The notes under the pieces: model-generated
Seen by the model: only the letters and a program-made list of their open reading frames with translations
Databases searched by the model: none
Told to the model about the DNA's origin: nothing
From: Gephyromycinifex aptenodytis
GTDB lineage: Bacteria > Actinomycetota > Actinomycetes > Actinomycetales > Dermatophilaceae
Reading direction: 5' to 3'
NCBI RefSeq assembly: GCF_012277275.1
Contig: NZ_CP051155.1
Coordinates: 2,914,001-2,978,000 of the forward strand
DNA length: 64,000 bases
Program-made: the position numbers and the translations under genes
Shown: positions 48,699 to 62,800 of the stretch, in pieces
How positions within the stretch are numbered: position 1 is the first letter of the stretch
Layout of the letters: each line of letters opens with the position of its first letter

Positions 48699-50905
48699 CG
48701 AGTTGTCCTTTCGGGACGAGGCCGCGACTGGGTGTCAGCAGGCTCCGGTGCAGGCATCGTGTGCGTCGTGACCTTTGCAGTGACGAGTGCTTCGTCGGGG
48801 AAGAAGCATGCCTGTTTGTGATCTGCCGCGCCGACCTGAACCAGTGGCGGTTCAGTCATGCGGCACTTCTCCTGGCGCCTCTCATCGAGGCCCCGGAAGA
48901 TCGGGCATCGGGTGACGAAGTCACAGCCGACGGGTCGGTCGAGCGGGCTGGGCAGGTCACCGTCGAGCAGGATGCGTTCGCGGGTACGTTCCGCTTCCGG
49001 ATCAGGCACGGGGATCGCCGATAGCAGCGCCCGAGTGTAGGGGTGGGTCGGGTTGTCGAAGACCTCGTTGACATTGCCGATCTCGACGAACTTGCCGAGG
49101 TACATGACAGCAACACGATCACTAATGTGCCGCACGACAGCCAGGTCGTGGGCCACAAAGAGGTAGCTGATTCCCAGATCGGCCTTGAGGTGGTCGAGCA
49201 GGTTGATGACGCCGGCTTGCACCGAGACATCCAATGCCGAGACCGGCTCGTCCAGGATGAGCACCTTAGGTTCCAGCGCGAGGGCACGCGCGATGCCGAT
49301 GCGCTGGCGCTGCCCGCCTGAGAACTGCGTCGGGAAGCGGTTGAGGTGGTCCGGCTCCAGGCCCACGGTGCGCATCAGCTCGCGGACGCGCGTTTCGCAC
49401 TCGGCTTTCGCCATCCCATAGGTCTGCAGCGGCTCGGCGATGATTTCGTACACCGTGAAGCGCGGGTCGAGCGCACCCATCGGGTCTTGGAAGACGAGCT
49501 GGATATTGCGCCGCAGCTTGCGCACATCGGCCTTCTTGGCCAGATCGCGCACCGACTCACCGAGCACCCGGATGTCACCGTTGGTTGTGGGTGACATCTC
49601 CATCAGTTCCAGCAGGGTGGTGGTCTTGCCGCAGCCCGACTCACCCACGATCGCCAGGCACTCACCCTCTGCCAGGTCGAAATCGATGCCGTCGACTGCC
49701 TTGACGTCGCCGACCTGTCGTTTGAACAGGGTGCCCTTCATCATCGGGAAGTGCCGGTGCAACTGGGTCACCTCGAGCACACTGGCCCGCTGTTCTCGGG
49801 GCAGGGCCGCAAGTCGGCCGACCGGAACCGGCGGCACCGGGAAGATGTCTTCGGCGCCCTTGATCGCGCGTAGTTCCTCACTGCGGATACACGCGGCCAA
49901 ATGCCCGGGCTCGACGCCCTGCAGGGCAGGCTCGCCGTGCTCGCAGGCATCGACGCGCATCGGGCAGCGTGGCCCGAACGGGCAGCCGGTCGGCTCGTTG
50001 ATGAGGTTCGGCGGGTTCCCCTCGATCGGCACCAGGCTGGCCTTCTCCCGGCGATCGACACGGGGCATCGAACCGAGCAGGCCGACCGTGTAGGGCATCC
50101 GTGGGCGGTGGTAGACCGCGTCCACGTCCCCCTTCTCGACGGGGCGCCCGGCGTACATGACCATGACCTCGTCGGCGATGCCGGCCACGACGCCGAGGTC
50201 GTGGGTGATCATGATGACGGCCGCGCCGGTCTCCTTCTGCGCCACCTTCAGTACGTCGAGGATCTGCGCCTGGATCGTCACGTCCAATGCCGTGGTGGGC
50301 TCGTCGGCGATGATGACGCGCGGGTTGTTCGCGATGGCGATGGCGATGACGACGCGTTGGCGCATACCGCCGGAGAACTCGTGCGGGTAGGAGTCCACCC
50401 GAGTCTTGGCGCTGGGGATACCGACGATCTCCAGCAGCTCGATCGCGCGGGCGCGGGCAGCGTCCTTGCCGATGGGGGCGTGCGCTCGCAGCGCCTCGAT
50501 GATCTGGTCGCCCACGGTGAACACCGGGGTCAGAGAACTCAACGGGTCCTGGAAGACCATGGCGATGTCGGTGCCGCGGTGCTTGCTCATCTCGCGGTCG
50601 GACAGGCCCAGCAGTTCCTTGCCGTTGTAGGTCACTGAGCCGGTGATCTTGGCGGTCTCCGGGAGCAAGCCCATGATCGCCATCGAGGTGACCGACTTTC
50701 CGGAGCCGGACTCCCCGACGATGCCCAGGACACGGCCGGGGTGGAGGTCGAAGTCGACGCCGCGCACGGCGTGCACCGACCCGGCCTCGGACCCGAAGCG
50801 GACGTGTAGGTCGCGCACCGAGAGCACCGGGGTGCCAGTCGGTTTACCGCTGGTGGCTACCGCGCTGTCGGAAGGTCCGATCGTGGTGTCTGCGGCGTGG
50901 CTCAT
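48695..50905 (-). CDS. Peptide ABC transporter, fused dual ATP-binding protein
   Basis: 736 residues containing two complete DppD/DppF-type ATPase domains in one chain. The first Walker A is GESGSGKS (64–71) with signature EFSGGMRQRV. The second is GESGCGKTT with signature QFSGGQRQRIGIARALALEPKVLILDEPVSALD. Each half ends in a CPFGPRCPMRVDAC- or CDFVTRCPIFRGL-like cysteine segment, typical of peptide importers and able to hold an Fe-S cluster. Overlaps of 4 nt on both sides. Confidence 0.94.
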   Translation of the reverse strand: MSHAADTTIGPSDSAVATSGKPTGTPVLSVRDLHVRFGSEAGSVHAVRGVDFDLHPGRVLGIVGESGSGKSVTSMAIMGLLPETAKITGSVTYNGKELLGLSDREMSKHRGTDIAMVFQDPLSSLTPVFTVGDQIIEALRAHAPIGKDAARARAIELLEIVGIPSAKTRVDSYPHEFSGGMRQRVVIAIAIANNPRVIIADEPTTALDVTIQAQILDVLKVAQKETGAAVIMITHDLGVVAGIADEVMVMYAGRPVEKGDVDAVYHRPRMPYTVGLLGSMPRVDRREKASLVPIEGNPPNLINEPTGCPFGPRCPMRVDACEHGEPALQGVEPGHLAACIRSEELRAIKGAEDIFPVPPVPVGRLAALPREQRASVLEVTQLHRHFPMMKGTLFKRQVGDVKAVDGIDFDLAEGECLAIVGESGCGKTTTLLELMEMSPTTNGDIRVLGESVRDLAKKADVRKLRRNIQLVFQDPMGALDPRFTVYEIIAEPLQTYGMAKAECETRVRELMRTVGLEPDHLNRFPTQFSGGQRQRIGIARALALEPKVLILDEPVSALDVSVQAGVINLLDHLKADLGISYLFVAHDLAVVRHISDRVAVMYLGKFVEIGNVNEVFDNPTHPYTRALLSAIPVPDPEAERTRERILLDGDLPSPLDRPVGCDFVTRCPIFRGLDERRQEKCRMTEPPLVQVGAADHKQACFFPDEALVTAKVTTHTMPAPEPADTQSRPRPERTTR

Positions 50906-52011
50906 GCCCGCCCTCCTGACTTGCTGTTGGGGTCGAGCGCGTCACGCATGCCGTCACCGACGAGGGACAACGACAAGGTGATCCACTGCAGGCAGATCAC
51001 CGGGCCCCAGAAGAGCCAGGGGTAGGCCGACAGTTGGCTGGCGGATTGGCCGATGAGCTGGCCGAGGGAGACGTCGGGGGGACGCACGCCGACGCCGAGG
51101 AAGGACAGCGCCGTCTCGGCGATGATCGCGCTGAAGGTGCCGATGACGATGTTCAGGATCAGGTAGGAGCCGATGTTGGGGATGATGTGACGCCGGATGA
51201 TGCCCCAGTCCGAAACGCCCATGTAACGGGCGCTCTGTACGAACTCCCGCTCGCGAAGCGACTGGGTCGTGGCGCGAATGACACGGGCCAGGCCCATCCA
51301 ACCGAACATCGTCAGCATGATGGCCAACTGGAAGGCGCTGCCTCCGGTGGAGCCCATGAACACCGCGATGATGAGGAAGTACGGCATGAGCAGCAGCAGA
51401 TCGAGGATCCACATGCCGATCTTCTCCCGAGTGCCGCCCCAGAAGGCGATCGCGGTGCCGTAGACGGCGGCGATCAGGGGCGCGACGATCCCCACGAAGA
51501 AAGCGATCATCAGCGACTTGCCGGTGCCGCGGACGAGCATGGCCCACAGGTCGACGCCGCCGCCGTTGGTGCCGACGCGGTGTCCATCCGACCCGGGAGG
51601 CGAACCCAGGTTGAGCATGTCCTGGTCGTAGTAGGTGTAGGGGTTGCCGATGTTGCCGAACAGCGCGAACAGCACGATCAGCAGCAGCATGATCATCCCC
51701 AGGACAGCACCCTTGTTTCGCACCAACCGGCGCAGGATGAGGGTGGTCTTGCTGGTGATGGCCGTGTCGTGGGGCGCCCCGGTATCGGCGGCGCCGGACT
51801 CTGAGTCCGCATCGGCGTTGAGCCCCGGCGCGGTTTCGGTCTGCAGCCGGGTAGCCGGTGGGATCGGCCCGGAACCCATCCGGGCGGGGGAGTTCACACT
51901 CGCCGCGAGCGGCGTCTCGGGCAGGAGGTCCTGATCCGGGTTATCCGGGTCGGGGGAGCCGGGCACCTCGCCTCGCGCCGAGAGGTCGTGCGGGTCCTGG
52001 TGGGAACTCAT
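50902..52011 (-). CDS. Peptide ABC transporter permease (DppC/OppC-like)
   Basis: 369 residues. A long hydrophilic N-terminus (about 1–90) precedes six membrane helices. The EAA-like coupling loop is VQSARYMGVSDWGIIRRHIIPNI and the end is LSLVGDGMRDALDP, as in DppC. Co-transcribed with the other dpp-like genes. Confidence 0.93.
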   Translation of the reverse strand: MSSHQDPHDLSARGEVPGSPDPDNPDQDLLPETPLAASVNSPARMGSGPIPPATRLQTETAPGLNADADSESGAADTGAPHDTAITSKTTLILRRLVRNKGAVLGMIMLLLIVLFALFGNIGNPYTYYDQDMLNLGSPPGSDGHRVGTNGGGVDLWAMLVRGTGKSLMIAFFVGIVAPLIAAVYGTAIAFWGGTREKIGMWILDLLLLMPYFLIIAVFMGSTGGSAFQLAIMLTMFGWMGLARVIRATTQSLREREFVQSARYMGVSDWGIIRRHIIPNIGSYLILNIVIGTFSAIIAETALSFLGVGVRPPDVSLGQLIGQSASQLSAYPWLFWGPVICLQWITLSLSLVGDGMRDALDPNSKSGGRA

Positions 52012-52012
52012 A

Positions 52013-53008
52013 TCAGCTCACCCTCGCTCGGGGGTCGACGATCGCGACGGACAGGTCGGCCAAGATCGCGCCGATGGCGAACATGAGGCCGCCGAAGGCC
52101 ACCCCGGCGACTGCGGCGTTGACGTTCTGGGTCTGGGTGATGGCATCCAGGGTGTAGCGGCCCAGACCTTGCCAGGCGAACACAGTCTCGATGATGAAGG
52201 TGCCGACGAAGATCGCCGGCAGTTGGAAGGCGATGCTCTGTGCGACGGGGATGAACGAGGTGCGCAGAGCGTGCCTGCGCACCGCCTGGGACTTGGTCAG
52301 GCCCTTGGCGCGAGCGGTGCGAACGTAGTCGGCGTTGATGTTGTCCAGCAGCAACGTGCGCTGCAAAAGCTGGTAGCTGACGTATCCGACGATCGTCAGG
52401 GCAATGGTCGGCAGGATGAGGTGTTGGGCGTCATCCAGTAGTCGACCGCCCAGGGTGTCCGGCGGGATGGGGGAGCGGATACCGCTTACGTAGAACAACA
52501 TCGAGCCGCTTGATTCGTTGGCCTTGATGCCCGTCATCTGCACGATCAGGTAGGTCACCGGGGCGGGGATCGTGCTGATGAAGTAGCTCAGGTTCGTTAC
52601 GAAGCGGTCGGAGAGCTTGTACTGGCGCGAGGCGGCGAAGACGCCGAGCGAGATGCCGATGATGATCGAGAGCACCGTTGCCAGGAGTACCAGGCGGCCC
52701 GAGATCAGGGCCCGCGAGAAGAACTCGTCGTTGACCCGGGATCCATCAGGTCCCAGACCCCAGTCGAAGTGCAACACGATGCTCTTGAGCCACTGCCAGT
52801 ACCGCTCGAAGGCGTTGGCGTCCGGATCCAGGCCGTTGTTTCGCAGCTGGGCCTTGACCTGCTCCAGCGTGGGCCGCGGCGTGCGTTCCATCAACCGGGT
52901 CTGCGGGCGCATGAATGACACGGCGGCCAGGTACGCGATCGAGGTCGCGATGAAGATCATCACGACGTAATTCGCGAGCCGGCGAGCGACGTACTTCAGC
53001 ATGCCCAC
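52013..53008 (-). CDS. Peptide ABC transporter permease (DppB/OppB-like)
   Basis: 331 residues with about six helices. Starts GMLKYVARRLANYVVMIF and has the coupling loop YVRTARAKGLTKSQAVRRHALRTSFIPVAQ, typical of DppB. First gene of the operon permease B–permease C–fused ATPase–binding protein. A CCGTGAC-N7-GTCACGG inverted repeat lies about 105 bp upstream. Confidence 0.93.
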   Translation of the reverse strand: MGMLKYVARRLANYVVMIFIATSIAYLAAVSFMRPQTRLMERTPRPTLEQVKAQLRNNGLDPDANAFERYWQWLKSIVLHFDWGLGPDGSRVNDEFFSRALISGRLVLLATVLSIIIGISLGVFAASRQYKLSDRFVTNLSYFISTIPAPVTYLIVQMTGIKANESSGSMLFYVSGIRSPIPPDTLGGRLLDDAQHLILPTIALTIVGYVSYQLLQRTLLLDNINADYVRTARAKGLTKSQAVRRHALRTSFIPVAQSIAFQLPAIFVGTFIIETVFAWQGLGRYTLDAITQTQNVNAAVAGVAFGGLMFAIGAILADLSVAIVDPRARVS

Positions 53009-53112
53009 GGCTTCGGCTCAGCGGCGCTGTAGCAGCCCGCATGGTGTCTCTGCGCCATAGGTTCGGCCCTCCCTCATCTGCGGGCCGCAACTCGGGTTGA
53101 GTCGGCCCGGTT

Positions 53113-53133
53113 CCGTGACCTGCGTTGTCACGG
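53113..53133. promoter_or_regulatory. Inverted repeat upstream of the peptide transporter operon
   Basis: Perfect 7-bp inverted repeat CCGTGAC with GTCACGG around 7 bp, about 105 bp before the first permease gene. Symmetry and size suit a dimeric regulator; which one is unknown. Confidence 0.4.
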
Positions 53134-53226
53134 TATGTGGCGTGAAAGCTAGCACCGAAAAGCATCGTTCGGAGCAGCTTCCGAGAAGGGACATATCGGG
53201 TCGTGGCCAAATTGTCACCGCCGATC

Positions 53227-53682
53227 TCAGTCGGCGGTCGATCCCTCCAGTGTGGCCAGCTCCGCTGCGCAACGGGTCTCAAGCGCCGCCAGTTCGGCGA
53301 GAGCGATCTCGACGTCTCGGCGGCGGTTTTGTAGGTCTTCCCGGCGTAGCGCGATCTGGTCAAGCACATATCGCAGTTGCCCGGCTTCCCCCGGCGGATC
53401 GTCATACATATTGACGATGGTGCGGATTTCCTCCAGGGGAAATCCGAGGCGCTTGCCGCGCAGTACCAGCGCAAGGCGGATGCGGTCCCGTTTACGGAAC
53501 AGTCGTCGGGTGCCCTCCCGCTGCGGTGTGATGAGCCCGATCGCTTCGTAGTGCCGCAGGGTGCGGTGGGTCACCCCGAATTCCTCGGCGACCTCGGCGA
53601 TGCTGCGGGTCTCACTGTCCTGCCCCGCAGTGGCCGTGGGGTGGCGCTCGGCGGGGGTCACGTGGCTGCCAGGGGTTGTCAC
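53227..53682 (-). CDS. MerR family transcriptional regulator
   Basis: 151 residues. The winged helix-turn-helix (about 27–95) starts with SIAEVAEEFGVTHRTLRHYEAIGLITPQREGTRRLF, followed by a coiled-coil dimerisation helix. There is no cysteine pair for metal sensing, so an acyl-CoA-related ligand is likely. It is divergent from the acyl-CoA dehydrogenase gene, with a palindromic site between them, resembling LiuR-type control of branched-chain/acyl-CoA degradation. Confidence 0.9.
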   Translation of the reverse strand: MTTPGSHVTPAERHPTATAGQDSETRSIAEVAEEFGVTHRTLRHYEAIGLITPQREGTRRLFRKRDRIRLALVLRGKRLGFPLEEIRTIVNMYDDPPGEAGQLRYVLDQIALRREDLQNRRRDVEIALAELAALETRCAAELATLEGSTAD

Positions 53683-53695
53683 GGCCGCCAGCCTG

Positions 53696-53719
53696 CTTTA
53701 CGTTAACGTCAACGTCAAG
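53696..53719. promoter_or_regulatory. Candidate MerR/LiuR-type operator
   Basis: CTTTACGTT, 6 bp, AACGTCAAG: a 9-6-9 imperfect palindrome (one mismatch) just upstream of the MerR gene, facing the divergent acyl-CoA dehydrogenase gene. It resembles the TTGACGTTNACGT-like sites known for LiuR. Confidence 0.6.
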
Positions 53720-53808
53720 CAGTTCGCGCCTGAGTCGCGCCCCGACGACAGTTCACCCATCATCGCTATGACGCTTCAATCGCGCCGCCATCACGAAGGG
53801 ACGCCCCC

Positions 53809-54990
53809 ATGTTCGAGCTCTCGAGCGACCACGAGGATTTCCGCCGCACCGTCCGGGATTTCGCCGAACAGGAGATCGCCCCCCACGTCCACCGGTGGGA
53901 CCGCGAGCACCACTTCCCCGCCGACCTCATCCCCAAGATGGGGGAGATGGGATTGTTCGGTCTGGTCGTGCCAGAAGAGTTCGGCGGTCATGCCGGCGAC
54001 GGCGGCGAGTTCACCTACCTGTGCGTGGCCATCGAAGAGCTCGGCCGCGTCGACCAGTCCATGGGAATCACCCTGGAGGCGGGGGTGGGGCTTGGGATCA
54101 ACCCGATCCTCACCTACGGCACCCAGGAGCAGAAGGCGCGTTGGTTGCCCGACCTCGCCGCAGGGCGTGCACTGGCCGGGTTCGGTCTGACCGAGCCCGA
54201 CTGCGGTTCCGATGCCTCAGGTACCAAGACCAAGGCTGAACTGGTGGACGGCCAGTGGGTCGTCAACGGCGCCAAGGCCTTCATCACCAACTCCGGCACC
54301 GAGATCACCTCGCTGGTCACCGCCACGGCTCGCACGGGCACCCGGGAGAACGGCAAACCGGAGATCAGCGCCATCATGATCCCCTCCGGGACCCCTGGCT
54401 TCACGGTCGAGGCGCCCTACGACAAGCTCGGTTGGAACATCTCTGACACCCACGGTCTGAACTTCGACAACGTGCGTGTGCCCGAGGAGAACCTGCTCGG
54501 TGCCCGCGGCAAGGGCTACGCCCAGTTCCTGGCCACCCTGGACGACGGCCGGATCGCGATCGCGGCGTTGGCGTTGGGCTGTATCCAACGGATGCTCGAA
54601 GAGTGCACCCGCTACGCCAACGAGCGGATGGCTTTCGGCAAGCCGATCGGTGTCAACCAGGGCGTCAGCTTCCAGGTCGCCGACCTGGCCGTGATGGCCG
54701 AGAACGCCCGCCTGCTGACCTACCGCGCCGCGTGGCTCAAGGATGAGCTGGACGCCGGTCGTCGTTCGCACACCGAGGTCAAGCAAGCAGCCTCCATCGC
54801 CAAGCTCTACACCTCCGAAGCGGCCGTCACCTCGACCCGGATCGCGACGCAGATCTTCGGCGGTAACGGATTCATGGAGGAGTACCCAGTAGCGCGCTTC
54901 TACCGCGACTCCAAGATCCTGGAGATCGGCGAAGGCACCTCCGAGGTGCAGCGCATGCTCATCGCCCGGGGGCTGGGCCTACCGGCCTGA
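53809..54990 (+). CDS. Acyl-CoA dehydrogenase
   Basis: 393 residues, FAD-dependent alpha,beta-dehydrogenation of an acyl-CoA. Segments GFGLTEPDCGSDASGTKTKAE and ITNSGTEITSLV bind FAD, and the C-terminal IGEGTSEVQRMLIARGLGLPA carries the glutamate at the position of the catalytic base in short-chain enzymes. Isovaleryl-CoA dehydrogenases lack that glutamate, so a leucine-only role is not certain. It is divergent from a MerR gene and followed by a carboxyltransferase gene, probably one regulon. Confidence 0.93.
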   Translation: MFELSSDHEDFRRTVRDFAEQEIAPHVHRWDREHHFPADLIPKMGEMGLFGLVVPEEFGGHAGDGGEFTYLCVAIEELGRVDQSMGITLEAGVGLGINPILTYGTQEQKARWLPDLAAGRALAGFGLTEPDCGSDASGTKTKAELVDGQWVVNGAKAFITNSGTEITSLVTATARTGTRENGKPEISAIMIPSGTPGFTVEAPYDKLGWNISDTHGLNFDNVRVPEENLLGARGKGYAQFLATLDDGRIAIAALALGCIQRMLEECTRYANERMAFGKPIGVNQGVSFQVADLAVMAENARLLTYRAAWLKDELDAGRRSHTEVKQAASIAKLYTSEAAVTSTRIATQIFGGNGFMEEYPVARFYRDSKILEIGEGTSEVQRMLIARGLGLPA

Positions 54991-55150
54991 GGTTCCCGCA
55001 CGGGGTCGGATAGCAGCGGAGCAAACCGCACAGACGGGGCCATCGCCGCACCGATAGGGCAGCAGTGGCCTCGTCCCGGCCCTGCAGGGCACCCCCAACG
55101 GTTAGCCTGCCGAATAGGTAGCCGTCGTCCGAGCGAACAGAGAGGTCGGG

Positions 55151-56743
55151 ATGACCACCGCGACACCCCCCACCAGCGGTCCTTTTGCGGCCCCGGACCC
55201 GGCGGGTGATCCTCGGGTCGGCGATGTGCGTGGCCGGTTGAACCGGGCCCACGCCGCGTCCGCCACGTTGTCCGAGAAGGCGCGCACCAAGCTCGACGCG
55301 CAAGGCAAGCTCTTCGTCCGAGATCGCATCGACCTGCTCTTCGACGAGGGCAGTTTCATCGAGGATGGGCGCTACGCGAACTCCACGGCGCCGGGGCTGC
55401 CTGCCGACGGCGTCGTCACCGGGCGGGGGACGGTCGAGGGGCGTGCCGCGATCGTCATCGCCAACGATCCCTCGGTGAAGGCTGGCTCATGGGGCGCCCG
55501 TACGGTCGAGAAGATCATCCGCGCCACCGAAGCCGCGCTGCGGGAGGAGTTGCCGGTCTTCTGGTTCGTTGACTCTGCAGGCGCGCGCATCACCGACCAG
55601 GTCGAGATGTTCCCTGGGCGCCGTGGTGCCGGCCGCATCTTCCACAACCAGGTGGCGCTTTCGGGTCGGGTGCCCCAGGTCTGCTGTCTTTTCGGTCCCA
55701 GCGCAGCCGGCGGTGCCTACATCCCGAGCTTCACCGACGTCATCATCATGGTCGACGGCAACGCCTCGATGTACCTGGGCAGCCCGCGGATGGCCGAGAT
55801 GGTCGTGGGGGAGAAGGTGAGCCTGGAAGAGATGGGTGGGGCGCGCATGCACTGCACCGTCTCTGGAGTGGGCGATCTGCTCGCCGAGGACGACGCGGAG
55901 GCGATCGAGCTGGCGCGGCTGTACTTCTCCTACCTGCCAGGGACCTGGCGTGAGGATCCGCCGACCTACGACGTCGAAGAACCCGAGGCGCCGCTGACCC
56001 CGACGACGGTTCCCGAGATCGAGAGCCAGCCGTTCGACATGCACGAGGTCGTGGAGGGTTTGCTCGACGAGCAGTCCTTCTTCGAGATCAAACCGCTGTT
56101 CGCTCCGGAGTTGATTGTGGGCTTCGGGCGGATGGGCGGTCGCACCGTGGGGGTGGTGGCGAACAACTCCGCGGTGAAGGGGGGAGTGCTGTTCACCGAC
56201 TCGGCGGACAAGGCTGCACGCTTCATCTGGCAGTGCGATGCCTACGGCATCCCGCTCATCTACCTGGCCGATGTGCCGGGCTTCATGATCGGCTCCGAAG
56301 TGGAGCGGGGCGGGATCATCCGGCACGGGGCCAAGATGGTTTCGGCCGTTTCCGAGGCGACGGTGCCGCAGTTCTGCGTCGTGGTCCGCAAGGCCTACGG
56401 GGCCGGGTTGTATGCCATGGGCGGGCCGGGTTTCGGGCCGGACGCCACGATTGCGTTGCCGACGGCTCGGATCGCGGTGATGGGTCCGGAGGCGGCAGTC
56501 AACGCCGTTTATGCGAACAAGATCGCGGCTATCACCGACGAAGACGAACGGACTGCCTTCGTGCAGGCTCGGCGGGAGGAGTACTTGGCCGACGTCGACC
56601 TGGAACGCCTGGCCGCTGACTTGGTCATCGACAGCATCATCGAGGCCGACGAGCTGCGGGCTGATCTGCTGCGCCGGCTCGAGTACGCGCGGGGGCGGGA
56701 ACGGCACTTCTCTGACCGTCGCCACGGAGTCCCGCCGGTATAG
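55151..56743 (+). CDS. Acyl-CoA carboxylase beta subunit (carboxyltransferase)
   Basis: 530 residues. Two crotonase-like halves: N-terminal segment with VTGRGTVEGRAAIVIANDPSVKAGSWG and FVDSAGARITDQVEMFPGRRGAGRIF, and C-terminal part with LADVPGFMIGSEVERGGIIRHGAKM. These bind the acyl-CoA and carboxybiotin. Length and sequence fit AccD1-type enzymes. The acyl-CoA (propionyl, methylcrotonyl or other) cannot be decided. No biotin subunit is adjacent; the AccA-type protein at 43033 may serve. An AGAGAGGT ribosome-binding site precedes the ATG. Confidence 0.9.
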   Translation: MTTATPPTSGPFAAPDPAGDPRVGDVRGRLNRAHAASATLSEKARTKLDAQGKLFVRDRIDLLFDEGSFIEDGRYANSTAPGLPADGVVTGRGTVEGRAAIVIANDPSVKAGSWGARTVEKIIRATEAALREELPVFWFVDSAGARITDQVEMFPGRRGAGRIFHNQVALSGRVPQVCCLFGPSAAGGAYIPSFTDVIIMVDGNASMYLGSPRMAEMVVGEKVSLEEMGGARMHCTVSGVGDLLAEDDAEAIELARLYFSYLPGTWREDPPTYDVEEPEAPLTPTTVPEIESQPFDMHEVVEGLLDEQSFFEIKPLFAPELIVGFGRMGGRTVGVVANNSAVKGGVLFTDSADKAARFIWQCDAYGIPLIYLADVPGFMIGSEVERGGIIRHGAKMVSAVSEATVPQFCVVVRKAYGAGLYAMGGPGFGPDATIALPTARIAVMGPEAAVNAVYANKIAAITDEDERTAFVQARREEYLADVDLERLAADLVIDSIIEADELRADLLRRLEYARGRERHFSDRRHGVPPV

Positions 56744-56764
56744 AGCGCGACGGCACCACGGTTT

Positions 56765-56800
56765 CGAAGGGCCCCACGGCAGGTGCTGTGGGGCCCTTCG
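56765..56800. terminator. Terminator after the carboxyltransferase gene
   Basis: A 13-bp GC-rich stem (56765–56777 with 56788–56800) around a 10-nt loop, 22 bp after the stop codon. The stretch from 56801 to the rrn promoter at 57155 shows no gene I can support. Confidence 0.85.
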
Positions 56801-57154
56801 GCGGATGAAGGGGATGCCATGGTCTGACTGTGGGCGGCGCCGGAACTCATCCCGCAAGGCGCCTGAACCGAACCCTCTGAACCGGCCGCAGCGCTGCGCG
56901 ATGACCCCTAGCGGGCTCCGAAAGGGCCCGCCGGCGCCGGCTGATCGCCCCATAAACGCTCTGACCAGGCGATTTGCGTCGGGTGGTGCGACCGTCCTAG
57001 TCTTCGGGAGCTGCTTCGGCGGGAATCGCTTCACGCGGAACTCGTAGCAACACCGGCCGATTTGACCGGGATTCACGAACAGCATATGTTTCACCAGTGC
57101 CCAGCTCGGGCCGCCTCTTACAGATCAACTTCCGCCGGAAACGGCAAAGCGGAT

Positions 57155-57183
57155 TTGACAGGGAACCGGGCAGGGAGTAAGTT
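57155..57183 (+). promoter_or_regulatory. rrn operon promoter (TTGACA-17-TAAGTT)
   Basis: −35 TTGACA at 57155–57160, 17-bp spacer, −10 TAAGTT at 57178–57183. Consensus −35 of this quality occurs nowhere else in the window near a gene; it lies about 150 bp before the mature 16S gene, as usual for rrn P1-like promoters. Confidence 0.7.
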
Positions 57184-57247
57184 TGAAGAGTTGCCCCGGA
57201 GATGAGCTCGCAAGAACAGCGAGTGAATTACCGAGTGCACCCGATAC

Positions 57248-57272
57248 TTGAGAACTCAACAGCGTGCCAAAA
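57248..57272 (+). promoter_or_regulatory. rrn leader antitermination site (boxA-like)
   Basis: TTGAGAACTCAACAGCGTGC in the leader matches the conserved Nus-factor (boxB/boxA) region that precedes 16S in actinobacteria. A related TTTTGAGAACTATACAGTGG lies before the 23S gene at about 59158. Confidence 0.65.
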
Positions 57273-57331
57273 AGCGATGCCAATTGTTTGTTGGTTTAAC
57301 GTCAATGTGATGTTTTGCCAGATTTGAATTC

Positions 57332-62328
<4,997 letters not shown>

Positions 62329-62473
62329 TGGTTCCCGACACACCAGCCCGGGAATCAACTAAGCAACACCAGCACTGACCGTGCCAGGTGTCCCACCCCC
62401 CAATAAAGGGAGGTTGGATACTGCGGCGTCGGGAAGGGTGCAGGGGTGTTGTGGCTGGTATAAGTCGATAGAG

Positions 62474-62590
62474 TTACGGCGGCCATAGCGAGAGGGAAAC
62501 GCCCGGTTCCATTCCGAACCCGGAAGCTAAGCCTCTCAGCGCCGATGGTACTGCACTGGGGACGGTGTGGGAGAGTAGGACACCGCCGGA
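62474..62590 (+). rRNA. rrf: 5S ribosomal RNA
   Basis: About 117 nt. The ends pair (TTACGGCGG and CCGCCGGA), and internal CCCGGTTCCATTCCGAACC and GGTACTGCACTGGGGACGGTGTGGGAGAGTA are conserved 5S elements. A terminator follows. Confidence 0.95.
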
Positions 62591-62603
62591 CAACTTTTCA
62601 GGT

Positions 62604-62633
62604 AAAGGCCCTCACGCTTGCGTGGGGGCCTTT
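62604..62633 (+). terminator. rrn operon terminator
   Basis: AAAGGCCCTCACGC pairs with GCGTGGGGGCCTTT (62604–62617 with 62620–62633), followed by TTTCC. Located just after 5S. Confidence 0.9.
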
Positions 62634-62800
62634 CCTCATGTCTGGACCCTTTTGGTATCCGTGGTGAGGAGGCCGCTGTTCCCCCTTGGCTTGCCGTTCG
62701 GATAGCGCTGCTCGCCGACCATGCGGCTGACCCAGACGGTAACGTTCCTCGTGGGTTGTGATTGCCCACGACGATTGCCCACTATGCCCGGAGGTCAAGA

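Noticed and set aside
55487-57094. 535-residue minus-strand frame opposite the carboxyltransferase gene
   Set aside because: Low-complexity, His/Arg-rich shadow; the plus-strand gene has complete family motifs. The same reasoning applies to 16464–17600 (+), 17590–19044 (+) and 21054–22205 (−).
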